From: Bacteroidales bacterium
Lineage (GTDB): Bacteria > Bacteroidota > Bacteroidia > Bacteroidales > UBA932
Assembly (NCBI GenBank): GCA_017631875.1
Contig: JAGBSL010000037.1
Coordinates: 1-21,334, forward strand
Length of the DNA: 21,334 nucleotides
Direction of reading: 5' to 3'
Shown: piece after piece, positions 9,191-16,477 of the stretch
Position numbering within the stretch: position 1 is the stretch's first letter
How the letters are laid out: the number at the start of each line of letters is the position of its first letter
Notes under the pieces: generated by a model
Database searches by the model: none
The model's input: only the letters and a program-made list of their open reading frames with translations
Told to the model about the DNA's origin: nothing
Position numbers and translations under genes: made by a program

Positions 9191-10536
9191 TGAAAGCAAT
9201 TGAAGTAAAGGCAGGCAGCGTCATAATAGGTGGTGATGAGCCAATTGTTGTCCAGACAATGTGCAACACACATACTTCTGACGTCCAGGCGTCAGTTGCC
9301 CAGTGTGTGGAACTCTTTAATGCCGGAGCACAGCTTATAAGGCTGACCGTGCCGTCTATGGGACAGGTCGATTCTATAAAGGAGATAAGAAGACAGCTCA
9401 GGGAGATGGACATCGATACTCCCCTTGTGGCAGACGTACATTTCTCATCAGATATCGCCATTGCTTGCGCAGAGGTCGTAGAGAAGGTCAGGATCAATCC
9501 GGGAAACTTCCATAAAGACCACGAAAAGGCTAAGGAGCAGTTCGCGAAACTTGTAGAAGTATGTAAGGTACACGGAACAGCAATCAGGATCGGCCTCAAT
9601 CATGGATCACTCGGCGACCGCATCACCAATCTTTACGGCAACACTCCTCTAGCAATGAAGGAAGCTGTCATGGAATGGTTGGAAATGTGTGCCGACAACG
9701 ATTTTTATAACGTTGTAGTGTCACTTAAAGCAAGTAACACTTTTGTTATGGTGAAAGCTTATCGTCTGCTATTCAATGAGATGCATGAGAAAGGCATGGC
9801 CTTTCCACTTCATCTTGGAGTAACAGAAGCTGGTAATGGAGACAGCGGCAGAATCAAGTCTGCAGTCGGTATTTCAGCCCTGCTTTCAGAAGGAATCGGA
9901 AACACCATCCGTGTATCATTGACTGAAAATCCGGCAAACGAGATACCAGTTGCGCAGTATCTTTCTGACCGCTACGGCAGAAGACTTTACTCGTCAATGT
10001 CAAACATCACAATCCAGGGAAAGAAGGCTATAGGCGAATATCATGCACCGTCAAAGGAAAGACTCCTGCTGGATGCATCATGCGACTTCGGAAAGAGACT
10101 TCTTGACAAGGAACTTGACGAGCTTGAGATCACAGGTACATATACAGACGAGTCAGGTGCTGAGGTCGTACTTGATGGAAGCGATTACGCTGCATACCTT
10201 GTAGATGAGATCATGCAGGCGGCGCGCAGACGCTTCTACAGACCAGAATACATCGCCTGTCCTGGCTGCGGAAGGACAATGTATAACCTTGAAGGCACTT
10301 TTGAAGAGGTAAAGCGCAGAACAGCACATCTAAAAGGCATGGTCATCGCCGTCATGGGATGCATCGTCAACGGCCCTGGAGAAATGGCCGATGCAGACTG
10401 GGGATACGTTGGAGAAGGAAACGGTAAAGTTTCCATATATAAGGGAAAAGAACCTCTTGAAAGACATGTCCCTGAAAATGAAGCGATAGACAGGCTTCTG
10501 GAGTATATACAAAAAGATATGATAAAAGCGGAGTAA
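9190..10536 (+). CDS. ispG: 4-hydroxy-3-methylbut-2-enyl diphosphate synthase IspG, compact form
   Basis: IspG is a [4Fe-4S] enzyme converting MEcPP to HMBPP in the MEP isoprenoid pathway. The TIM-barrel half (about residues 1-255) shows VQTMCNTHTSDVQASVAQ, PLVADVHF, EKVRINPGN, IRIGLNHGSL and GIGNTIRVSLTENP. The cluster domain shows CPGC (Cys357, Cys360), MGCIVNGPGEMADADWGYVG (Cys391, Glu398) and ISLYK-like VSIYKGKE. From memory, Bacteroidota and chlamydial proteins carry a large extra A* domain and reach about 600 aa. This one has 448 aa and keeps only about 75-90 linking residues (about 260-345). The ATG at 9190 is preferred to the GTG at 9187. The last eight codons lie in the left arm of the terminator dyad. 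Confidence 0.95.
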   Translation: MKAIEVKAGSVIIGGDEPIVVQTMCNTHTSDVQASVAQCVELFNAGAQLIRLTVPSMGQVDSIKEIRRQLREMDIDTPLVADVHFSSDIAIACAEVVEKVRINPGNFHKDHEKAKEQFAKLVEVCKVHGTAIRIGLNHGSLGDRITNLYGNTPLAMKEAVMEWLEMCADNDFYNVVVSLKASNTFVMVKAYRLLFNEMHEKGMAFPLHLGVTEAGNGDSGRIKSAVGISALLSEGIGNTIRVSLTENPANEIPVAQYLSDRYGRRLYSSMSNITIQGKKAIGEYHAPSKERLLLDASCDFGKRLLDKELDELEITGTYTDESGAEVVLDGSDYAAYLVDEIMQAARRRFYRPEYIACPGCGRTMYNLEGTFEEVKRRTAHLKGMVIAVMGCIVNGPGEMADADWGYVGEGNGKVSIYKGKEPLERHVPENEAIDRLLEYIQKDMIKAE

Positions 10537-10564
10537 ATTACTCCGCTTTTATCATATCTTTTTG
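10510..10564. terminator. Bidirectional terminator dyad shared by two convergent coding sequences
   Basis: Perfect 27-bp arms (10510-10536 and 10538-10564) flank a single central base at 10537. The outer ends are A5/T5 tracts, so the folded RNA from either strand ends in a U-run. Both stop codons are inside: ispG TAA at 10534-10536, and the opposing TAA read from 10540-10538. The two genes are thus separated by one base and both end in the octapeptide QKDMIKAE. Confidence 0.92.
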
Positions 10565-11584
10565 AGCTTTCTCCCATTGTTCTTTTGCATATTCCTGCAT
10601 GTCCACGACTTCGTCTGTCTCATCGACGATTTCCTGACCAAGCATCGTCTCGATGACGTCCTCCATGGTCACAATGCCTCGGAATGTGCCATACTCATCG
10701 ATGATTACCGAGATATGCTCCTTCTTTTCAAGGAATTTCTCCCAGATATTGCCTACAGGCTCATTCTCAGGGAAAGTAAGAATCGGGCGACTGATCTCAC
10801 GGATTGTTGTAGAGAACTTGTCTTCAGCCATTTCCTCAAGTACTGTCTGCCTGAGAACATAACCTATCACATATTCGTCATTGTCTTCATCATATACAAG
10901 GATTCGAGAATGTGTGAGATCCGAATCGTAGAACTCCTTTATAGTCATCTGGCCCTCTGCCATCTCTACCACTGTACTTGGAGTCATGATCTCGTGAGCT
11001 GTCATCTCGTCGAGCTTGAGCAGGTTCTGGATCATCTTCTTCTCCTCTGTCTCGATCACCTCTTCCTCTGTAGCCACGCTCACCATTGCTGAAATGTCCT
11101 CCCTGCTGATGCTGACCTGGTTAGACCTTGATGAGATCCTCTTCTGAAGAAGTTCCAGCAGCCATACCAGCGGGAATGTAATGAAGATCATCATGTTGAT
11201 GATAGCGGACGCTGTAAGGGCGAGGCTTCTCCAGTAGCTTGCACCGATGGTCTTAGGGATGATTTCAGAGAAAATCAGGATGGCAAATGTGAATATCGTA
11301 GAGAATATTCCTACCAAAGCATCACCATACACTTCATAAACGAGCGATCCTACAATAGATGCGCCCACAGTGTTCGCAATCGTATTAAGACAAAGGATTG
11401 CGGATATCGGACGATCAGGATTCTGCTTCAGGCGTTTAAGCCTCTGAGCGCCCTTGATACCCTGCTCTTCCAATCCGGTCACAAATGATAAAGGAGTAGA
11501 AAGCAGAGTCGCTTCCAGCATCGAGCACAAGGCTGACAATGCTATGGCGATTACCATTATAATATATATAAGCTGCTCTTCCAT
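10538..11584 (-). CDS. CNNM (DUF21) plus CBS-pair membrane protein, CorC/HlyC-like family
   Basis: The 348-aa protein has an N-terminal CNNM/DUF21 transmembrane domain (about 1-150). Typical motifs are ALCSMLEATLLS, LNTIANTVGAS and ILIFSEIIPKTIG. A CBS pair follows (about 200-320, EIMTPS...VVEM through EHISVIIDEYGTFRGIVTMEDVIETMLGQEI). The C-terminal CorC_HlyC domain of many relatives is absent; the protein ends in a short charged tail. Family members are linked to Mg2+ or Co2+ transport or efflux; calling it a hemolysin would be misleading. It is the last gene of the rsfS run, 2 nt after psd. Its final eight codons are set by the shared terminator dyad. Confidence 0.9.
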   Translation of the reverse strand: MEEQLIYIIMVIAIALSALCSMLEATLLSTPLSFVTGLEEQGIKGAQRLKRLKQNPDRPISAILCLNTIANTVGASIVGSLVYEVYGDALVGIFSTIFTFAILIFSEIIPKTIGASYWRSLALTASAIINMMIFITFPLVWLLELLQKRISSRSNQVSISREDISAMVSVATEEEVIETEEKKMIQNLLKLDEMTAHEIMTPSTVVEMAEGQMTIKEFYDSDLTHSRILVYDEDNDEYVIGYVLRQTVLEEMAEDKFSTTIREISRPILTFPENEPVGNIWEKFLEKKEHISVIIDEYGTFRGIVTMEDVIETMLGQEIVDETDEVVDMQEYAKEQWEKAQKDMIKAE

Positions 11585-11586
11585 AT

Positions 11587-12243
11587 TTATTTACGTAATT
11601 CTGCAATTACAGTTTCAGAACCTCTCACTGTATCGCCCAACTTGACCTTGACATCCGCATCGAGAGGCAGGTACATATCTATTCTCGATCCGAACTTTAT
11701 GATTCCGCACTCGTCCGACTTACGGATTTCAGTTTCCGGTTTTGCATGGCACACGATTCTACGGGCAAATGTTCCAGCTATCTGCTTGAAGAACACATCA
11801 CCATACTCACTGCGGACGCCAACTGAAGTGTGCTCATTGAGCTCAGATGCCTTCGGAAGGAAGGCAAGCATGTATTTACCAGGATGATATTTATAGTAAG
11901 TAACGTCTCCATCAATAGGCCAATAATTGACGTGCACATTAAAGAAGTCCATGTATACTGAGACCTGGAGGCACTCCCCTTTCACATATTCGCTGTCGTA
12001 CACCTTGTCAATGACAACAACCTTACCGTCTGCAACCGATGTAACTTCATTGTCATTTCCTACGCGCTGACGCACCGGAACGCGGAAGAAGAAGAGTACG
12101 AATCCCATGAAGAACATCGGGATGGTGCAGAGAGGATAAGAGATGAAGGCCCACGGTATGAAGCGCATGATCAGGTATGCAAGCGGAGCGCAGATCAGCC
12201 ACACGAGCAGTATCGTACCGTAACAGTCTTTATGTACAATCAT
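11587..12243 (-). CDS. psd: Phosphatidylserine decarboxylase, short type
   Basis: The enzyme decarboxylates phosphatidylserine to phosphatidylethanolamine, the main Bacteroidota phospholipid. The 218-aa proenzyme has two hydrophobic segments near the N-terminus (about 10-29 and 33-53). Then come VTSVADGKVVVID, the FFNVHVNYWP block (about 100-109) and the self-cleavage motif FGSR at 184-187. Cleavage between Gly185 and Ser186 should create the pyruvoyl group, which is typical of the short PSD-A class. It follows cdsA in the same direction, consistent with CDP-diacylglycerol supply. A phosphatidylserine synthase gene is not in view. A hairpin with a T-run and a possible promoter lie directly upstream. 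Confidence 0.94.
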   Translation of the reverse strand: MIVHKDCYGTILLVWLICAPLAYLIMRFIPWAFISYPLCTIPMFFMGFVLFFFRVPVRQRVGNDNEVTSVADGKVVVIDKVYDSEYVKGECLQVSVYMDFFNVHVNYWPIDGDVTYYKYHPGKYMLAFLPKASELNEHTSVGVRSEYGDVFFKQIAGTFARRIVCHAKPETEIRKSDECGIIKFGSRIDMYLPLDADVKVKLGDTVRGSETVIAELRK

Positions 12244-12245
12244 AA

Positions 12246-12275
12246 CAAAAAATAAGCGGTTTATAATTAAACCGC
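12246..12275 (-). terminator. Candidate intrinsic terminator/attenuator between cdsA and psd
   Basis: Perfect 8-bp arms at 12256-12263 and 12268-12275 flank a 4-nt loop. On the minus strand the stem is followed by TTATTTTTTG. It lies 34 nt past the cdsA stop and only 12 nt before the psd start, so it could reduce read-through into psd. Confidence 0.55.
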
Positions 12276-12306
12276 GAAATTACTAATTATTTGTCAATTA
12301 GGCAAA
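12275..12306 (-). promoter_or_regulatory. Candidate promoter for psd
   Basis: On the minus strand TTTG (12306-12303) is followed after 20 nt by TAATTTCG (12282-12275), which matches 7 of 8 positions of a TAnnTTTG-type box. A start near 12268 would fall in the loop of the adjacent hairpin, so such transcripts would lack its 5' arm. Confidence 0.35.
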
Positions 12307-12309
12307 TCC

Positions 12310-13167
12310 TTAAAGGCAGAGCACATCCCATGCGACAAGGTAGATGATACCTATCGGAATGGCAATAAGTGCGCTGTCAAAACGATCAAGAAGACCGCCA
12401 TGGCCAGGGATGATGGTGCCGGAATCCTTGACTTCATAGTGTCTCTTCCACTGGGACTCGATAAGATCTCCGTATACTCCCGCTACGTTAAGCAATACTG
12501 CGATCGCAATGCAGTGAACAAGATCAAAGGTGTGACGTCCTGATGTGAGAGGGAAAATTCCTGTATAATAAAGAATTACAGAGATCGCTATCGCCATGAA
12601 CATACCACCCCAGAATCCTATCCATGACTTCTTTGGAGAGATTGACGGGAAGAGTTTCTTGCCGTATTTCTGTCCGAGAGTGATTCCGAAAAGATATGCA
12701 CCCACATCAGAACCCCAGATGATAGCGAAAAACGAAAGGAGGAGCATGCCGTTGAACTCCCCTTCCGGTCCAAAGACCGCAAAGTTTATCACAGACCACG
12801 GAACCGCTATGTAAATTATTGCAGTATATAGGTTTGCGAATTTATTGAAGCGGGACTTGTCCTTGACATACAGCGAGTTGATCATCAGGATGAACACCGG
12901 CACGAAAGCCAGGATCACAAGCCTTCCGGGGAAATTGAAACCCTTGAAGAGCCATACCAGTGTAAACAAGATAGCACCGGCAAGGATCGAAAGAATCTGG
13001 GAATACTTATATTCCTTTCCGCAGGTCATCCTGAGGAACTCCCACATCATCACTACCAATGCAAAGAGCATTACAGCTCCGAATACAAACTTATTGGTGA
13101 GAAACGCGGCAAGCATCACTGCCGCGAATCCCACACCTGATATGGTTCTTTTGATAAAATTATTCAT
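12310..13167 (-). CDS. cdsA: Phosphatidate cytidylyltransferase CdsA
   Basis: CdsA makes CDP-diacylglycerol from phosphatidate and CTP in the inner membrane, the branch point for phospholipid synthesis. The protein is 285 aa and strongly hydrophobic, with roughly eight membrane segments. The family signature is complete near the C-terminus, from Ser238 through KDSGTIIPGHGGLLDRFD (about 247-264). The internal motif SPKKSWIG (about 177-184) also fits. Its ATG at 13167 overlaps the end of ftsH by 8 nt, so the two are probably translationally coupled. psd follows 66 nt downstream. Confidence 0.95.
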   Translation of the reverse strand: MNNFIKRTISGVGFAAVMLAAFLTNKFVFGAVMLFALVVMMWEFLRMTCGKEYKYSQILSILAGAILFTLVWLFKGFNFPGRLVILAFVPVFILMINSLYVKDKSRFNKFANLYTAIIYIAVPWSVINFAVFGPEGEFNGMLLLSFFAIIWGSDVGAYLFGITLGQKYGKKLFPSISPKKSWIGFWGGMFMAIAISVILYYTGIFPLTSGRHTFDLVHCIAIAVLLNVAGVYGDLIESQWKRHYEVKDSGTIIPGHGGLLDRFDSALIAIPIGIIYLVAWDVLCL

Positions 13168-15154
13168 TAGAGTCTACTTCTGCTGTCTCTGCTGTTTCCT
13201 CTGCGAGCTCTTCAGGATCCTTCTTTACAGGCTCATCAGCTGCTGCACCTGCGCGAGGGCCGAAAATCCTCTCGAGATCATCTGCAAAGATAACTTCTTT
13301 CTCCAATAATATAGCGGCCAGCTGGCTGAATCCCTCAAAATTTTCCTTGAGCAGACTTTCAGTCTTGTCATGGATGCTCTGTACGAGTTCCTTGACCTCC
13401 TTATCTATAAGCTCTGCAGTCTTCTCACTATATGGCTTTCCGAGCTCGAAACCACGCGATCCGGTCGAGTCATAATAAGAAACTGTACCGATCTCGTCGC
13501 TCATACCATAATAAGTGACCATGCCGTATGCCATCTTCGTAAGACGCTCAAGGTCATTGAGCGCGCCTGTAGAAGGCTGGCCGTTCACGATTTCCTCGGC
13601 AACACGTCCTGCAATGAGCGAGCACATCTCGTCTATCATCTGGTCCTTTGTGATGAGCTGACGCTCCTCTGGAAGATACCATGCTGCTCCCAGAGCCTGT
13701 CCACGAGGGACGATTGTCACCTTGAAGAGAGGATGTGCATTTGGAAGGAGCCAGCTTACGGTTGCATGTCCGGCCTCGTGATGCGCAATCGACTTCTTCT
13801 CCTCTGGAGTGATGATTTTCGACTTTCTCTCAAGACCTCCGATAATCCTGTCGACTGCATCAAGGAAATCCTGCTTATCAACTGCCTTCTTATCCTTTCT
13901 GGCAGCTGTCAGCGCCGCCTCGTTACATACGTTTGCCAGATCAGCTCCTGAGAAACCAGGAGTATGCTTTGCAAGGAACTCCAGATCGAAATCGTCTCCA
14001 AGCTTGATGCCTCTCAGATGTACCTGGAGGATCTCCTGCCTTTCCTTAAGGTCAGGAAGCTCAACATGTATCTGTCGGTCGAAACGGCCTGCACGCATGA
14101 GCGCCTTGTCAAGGATATCGGCTCTATTTGTCGCTGCGAGGATGATGACACCGGAATTAGTACCGAATCCATCCATCTCGGTAAGAAGCTGATTCAGAGT
14201 ATTTTCACGCTCATCATTTGAAGAGAAGCCTCCATTCTTGCTGCGGGCGCGTCCTACTGCGTCAATCTCATCTATGAACACGATGCATGGCGACTTTTCC
14301 TTTGCCTGACGGAAGAGGTCACGTACACGCGATGCACCAACTCCGACAAACATCTCCACAAAATCAGATCCGGAAATCGAGAAGAAAGGAACGTTTGCCT
14401 CGCCTGCTACTGCCTTTGCAAGAAGGGTCTTACCTGTACCCGGAGGGCCGACCAGAAGCGCACCCTTAGGAATCTTACCACCGAGAGCTGTATATTTCTT
14501 AGGATTCTTGAGGAAATCCACGATTTCCATCACCTCGTCCTTTGCTCCATAGAGACCTGCAACATCCTTGAATGTCACCTGGTTCTCGCCTTTCTCAGCA
14601 AGCTTGCCAGTAGACTTACCGACATTAAAGATTCCGCCGGAACCACCCGGACCACCGCCCATGTTTCTGTTCATGCCTCTGAACATGAATACCCACATGA
14701 GGATAAGCAGAATCGGGAAGATTAGCCACTCGAGCATGCTCCACCAGCTTTCGTGATTCTCAATCACGACCTTGACCTGACGGTCTTCCGGAAGCTTTGC
14801 GTTCAATTCACCGAACATCTCCTCAGCATTGAAGCTGCCAGATACGAGGAAGACGAAGTGCGGTGACTTCTCCGGAACCTTACCTCCGAACTTGTCAGCA
14901 TAGTGCTCTATACGCTCAGGACGCATTGTGACGCGGCCTTCGTATTCATTCCTTATGAACACGACTTCCTTGATGTCACCAGCGAGCCACTGCTTCTGCA
15001 CATCTGCCCACTCCTCCTTCTGAGGATTGGCTCCTCCCTGGTTAAAGAACATCCAGCCTATTGCAATCAGGAGGATGAAGTAAATCCAGGATATATTGAA
15101 CTTAATCCTCACGGGCTTGTTTCCGCGAGGAGCATTATTGTTGTTTTCTGCCAT
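13160..15154 (-). CDS. ftsH: ATP-dependent zinc metalloprotease FtsH
   Basis: FtsH is a membrane-anchored AAA+ hexameric protease that degrades misfolded membrane proteins and short-lived cytosolic proteins. The 664-aa protein has TM1 (about 22-38), a periplasmic domain, and TM2 (about 141-158) followed by a Gly-rich linker. Walker A is GPPGTGKT (236-243), the pore loop is around FVGVG (269-273), Walker B is VFIDEID (292-298), and the second region of homology is [20 protein letters not shown]. The zinc site is HEAGH (459-463), with a likely third ligand Asp534 in ALNDLERLT. The acidic C-terminal tail (about 640-664) is typical. It lies 15 nt after rsfS. Confidence 0.98.
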   Translation of the reverse strand: MAENNNNAPRGNKPVRIKFNISWIYFILLIAIGWMFFNQGGANPQKEEWADVQKQWLAGDIKEVVFIRNEYEGRVTMRPERIEHYADKFGGKVPEKSPHFVFLVSGSFNAEEMFGELNAKLPEDRQVKVVIENHESWWSMLEWLIFPILLILMWVFMFRGMNRNMGGGPGGSGGIFNVGKSTGKLAEKGENQVTFKDVAGLYGAKDEVMEIVDFLKNPKKYTALGGKIPKGALLVGPPGTGKTLLAKAVAGEANVPFFSISGSDFVEMFVGVGASRVRDLFRQAKEKSPCIVFIDEIDAVGRARSKNGGFSSNDERENTLNQLLTEMDGFGTNSGVIILAATNRADILDKALMRAGRFDRQIHVELPDLKERQEILQVHLRGIKLGDDFDLEFLAKHTPGFSGADLANVCNEAALTAARKDKKAVDKQDFLDAVDRIIGGLERKSKIITPEEKKSIAHHEAGHATVSWLLPNAHPLFKVTIVPRGQALGAAWYLPEERQLITKDQMIDEMCSLIAGRVAEEIVNGQPSTGALNDLERLTKMAYGMVTYYGMSDEIGTVSYYDSTGSRGFELGKPYSEKTAELIDKEVKELVQSIHDKTESLLKENFEGFSQLAAILLEKEVIFADDLERIFGPRAGAAADEPVKKDPEELAEETAETAEVDSNE

Positions 15155-15169
15155 ATTTGTTGATGGAAA

Positions 15170-15517
15170 TTAGTCTTCGTATACTGTACGCTCAGCGTCA
15201 GCCCAGAGATCCTCAAGTCTGTAGAAGGCTCTGTATGGGGTCTGGAATACGTGCACAACGATATCGCCGTAATCAAGGATAACCCAGAAGGCGTTCTCCT
15301 TACCCTGGGTGCGGATCACCTTCCTCTTGCACTTCTCGATCATCCTGTCCTCCACGTTGTCCGCGATTGCGCACACAGCTGGAGTAGAATCCGCGTTACA
15401 TACTATGAAATAATCTGAAATTGCCGTTCCGATAGGTTTAAGGTCAAGCGACACCACATCCTGTCCTTTCTTTTCGAGCATTGCGTCTGCAATAACCTTG
15501 AGAGCTTTGTTGTCCAT
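15170..15517 (-). CDS. rsfS: Ribosome silencing factor RsfS
   Basis: RsfS binds ribosomal protein uL14 and blocks subunit joining, lowering translation in starvation or stationary phase. The 115-aa protein has the family layout: ALKVIADAMLEKKGQDVVSLDL at the start, then ISDYFIVCNADS, and the diagnostic DYGDIVVHVFQ...RAFYRLEDLWADA. I chose the ATG at 15517. The longer frame from 15583 would add 22 residues unlike the family and would read through both divergent promoters. It leads the rsfS-ftsH-cdsA-psd-CNNM run. Confidence 0.95.
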   Translation of the reverse strand: MDNKALKVIADAMLEKKGQDVVSLDLKPIGTAISDYFIVCNADSTPAVCAIADNVEDRMIEKCKRKVIRTQGKENAFWVILDYGDIVVHVFQTPYRAFYRLEDLWADAERTVYED

Positions 15518-15539
15518 TATCTGAATTATGTTAAATTTG
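15509..15539 (+). promoter_or_regulatory. Promoter for birA
   Basis: TAAATTTG at 15532-15539 fits TAnnTTTG exactly. GTTG at 15509-15512 lies 19 nt upstream, inside the first codons of rsfS. The expected start near 15546 gives a leader of about 30 nt. Confidence 0.6.
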
Positions 15540-15553
15540 TGAAAAATACGTCG

Positions 15554-15584
15554 CAAATATAAGCAAAATCCGCACCATGGCAAA
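15554..15584 (-). promoter_or_regulatory. Promoter for the rsfS-ftsH run
   Basis: On the minus strand TTTG (15584-15581) is followed after exactly 19 nt by TATATTTG (15561-15554), an ideal Bacteroidota promoter. Its -33 element lies in codons 2-3 of birA. The expected start near 15547 gives a leader of about 30 nt before rsfS. Confidence 0.75.
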
Positions 15585-16476
15585 GAAGCATGACATTATA
15601 TGGCTTGAAAGCATAGATTCTACAAATGAAGAGTGCAGAAGGCGCATTTCTGACATTGACAATTTGTCAGTAGTCGCAGCGTTGTCACAGACTTCAGGCA
15701 GAGGTCAGAGAGGAAATGTCTGGTTGTCAGAGGCGGGTCAGAATCTCACTTTCAGCGTTGTTCTGAAGTTTCCGGCCAATGTTATAGCTGGCGCACTCGA
15801 ACCCATGCACGCATATGACCAGTTCGTGCTCAGTGAGATTGCAGCACTTTCCGTCGTGGACATGCTTGCCGAGCATGATATTCAGGCTAAGATAAAGTGG
15901 CCGAATGACATATATGTCGGCAACAGGAAGATCTGCGGCATGCTGATAGAGAACTCTCTGCGTGGAGAATGGATCCAACACAGCATTATAGGTATCGGCC
16001 TGAACGTCAACCAAAGAAACTTTGATGTTACCTTGCCGAATCCGACTTCGATTGTGCTATGCAGTGAGTTTTCATACGCCTCTGGTGGTCAGGTTGCATC
16101 GGATTCAGTCCCACACTACGAATTGCGGGATCTGCTGGAAGAATTCATGGACATATTCCGAGGATATCTGGACCGCTACTGCCACATCCGCGGCGGTTAC
16201 GGCCGCCTCCGCCACATGTACCTCTCCCACCTCTGGCGCAAGGACGAACCGACACAGTTCGTCGACCGCAAAATCGCCCCATCCAATGACTACGCATCTT
16301 ACAGGTCATTCAGCACCCCTTGCAATCCGCTCAGCTGCGCAGATGCCGATACAAACAATCCGCCAGTTTTTACTGGAATCATCCGTGGACTTTCTGACGC
16401 TGGACTCCTTATTGTAGAAATGCATGACGGAACCATGCAGGAATTCACCTTTAAAGAAATTTCATACTTTATCTAA
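15577..16476 (+). CDS. birA: Biotin-[acetyl-CoA carboxylase] ligase
   Basis: The enzyme activates biotin to biotinyl-AMP and attaches it to a lysine of biotin carboxyl carrier protein. The 299-aa protein begins directly with the catalytic domain and has no N-terminal DNA-binding HTH, so it should be a monofunctional ligase, not a repressor. The biotin/AMP loop GRGQRG (41-46), KWPND (107-111), the GNRKICGMLIE segment with Lys118, and GIGLNVNQ (139-146) are present. Relatives are usually near 240-260 aa. The extra length is a segment at about 231-263 rich in Ser, Asn, Pro and Asp between the last strands of the C-terminal subdomain. The codons at about 16190-16260 are unusually GC-rich. It ends 1 nt before the hairpin array. 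Confidence 0.92.
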   Translation: MAKKHDIIWLESIDSTNEECRRRISDIDNLSVVAALSQTSGRGQRGNVWLSEAGQNLTFSVVLKFPANVIAGALEPMHAYDQFVLSEIAALSVVDMLAEHDIQAKIKWPNDIYVGNRKICGMLIENSLRGEWIQHSIIGIGLNVNQRNFDVTLPNPTSIVLCSEFSYASGGQVASDSVPHYELRDLLEEFMDIFRGYLDRYCHIRGGYGRLRHMYLSHLWRKDEPTQFVDRKIAPSNDYASYRSFSTPCNPLSCADADTNNPPVFTGIIRGLSDAGLLIVEMHDGTMQEFTFKEISYFI

Positions 16477-16477
16477 G

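Noticed and set aside
15518..15583. Longer N-terminus for rsfS
   Set aside because: The added 22 residues do not resemble the family and would span both promoters.
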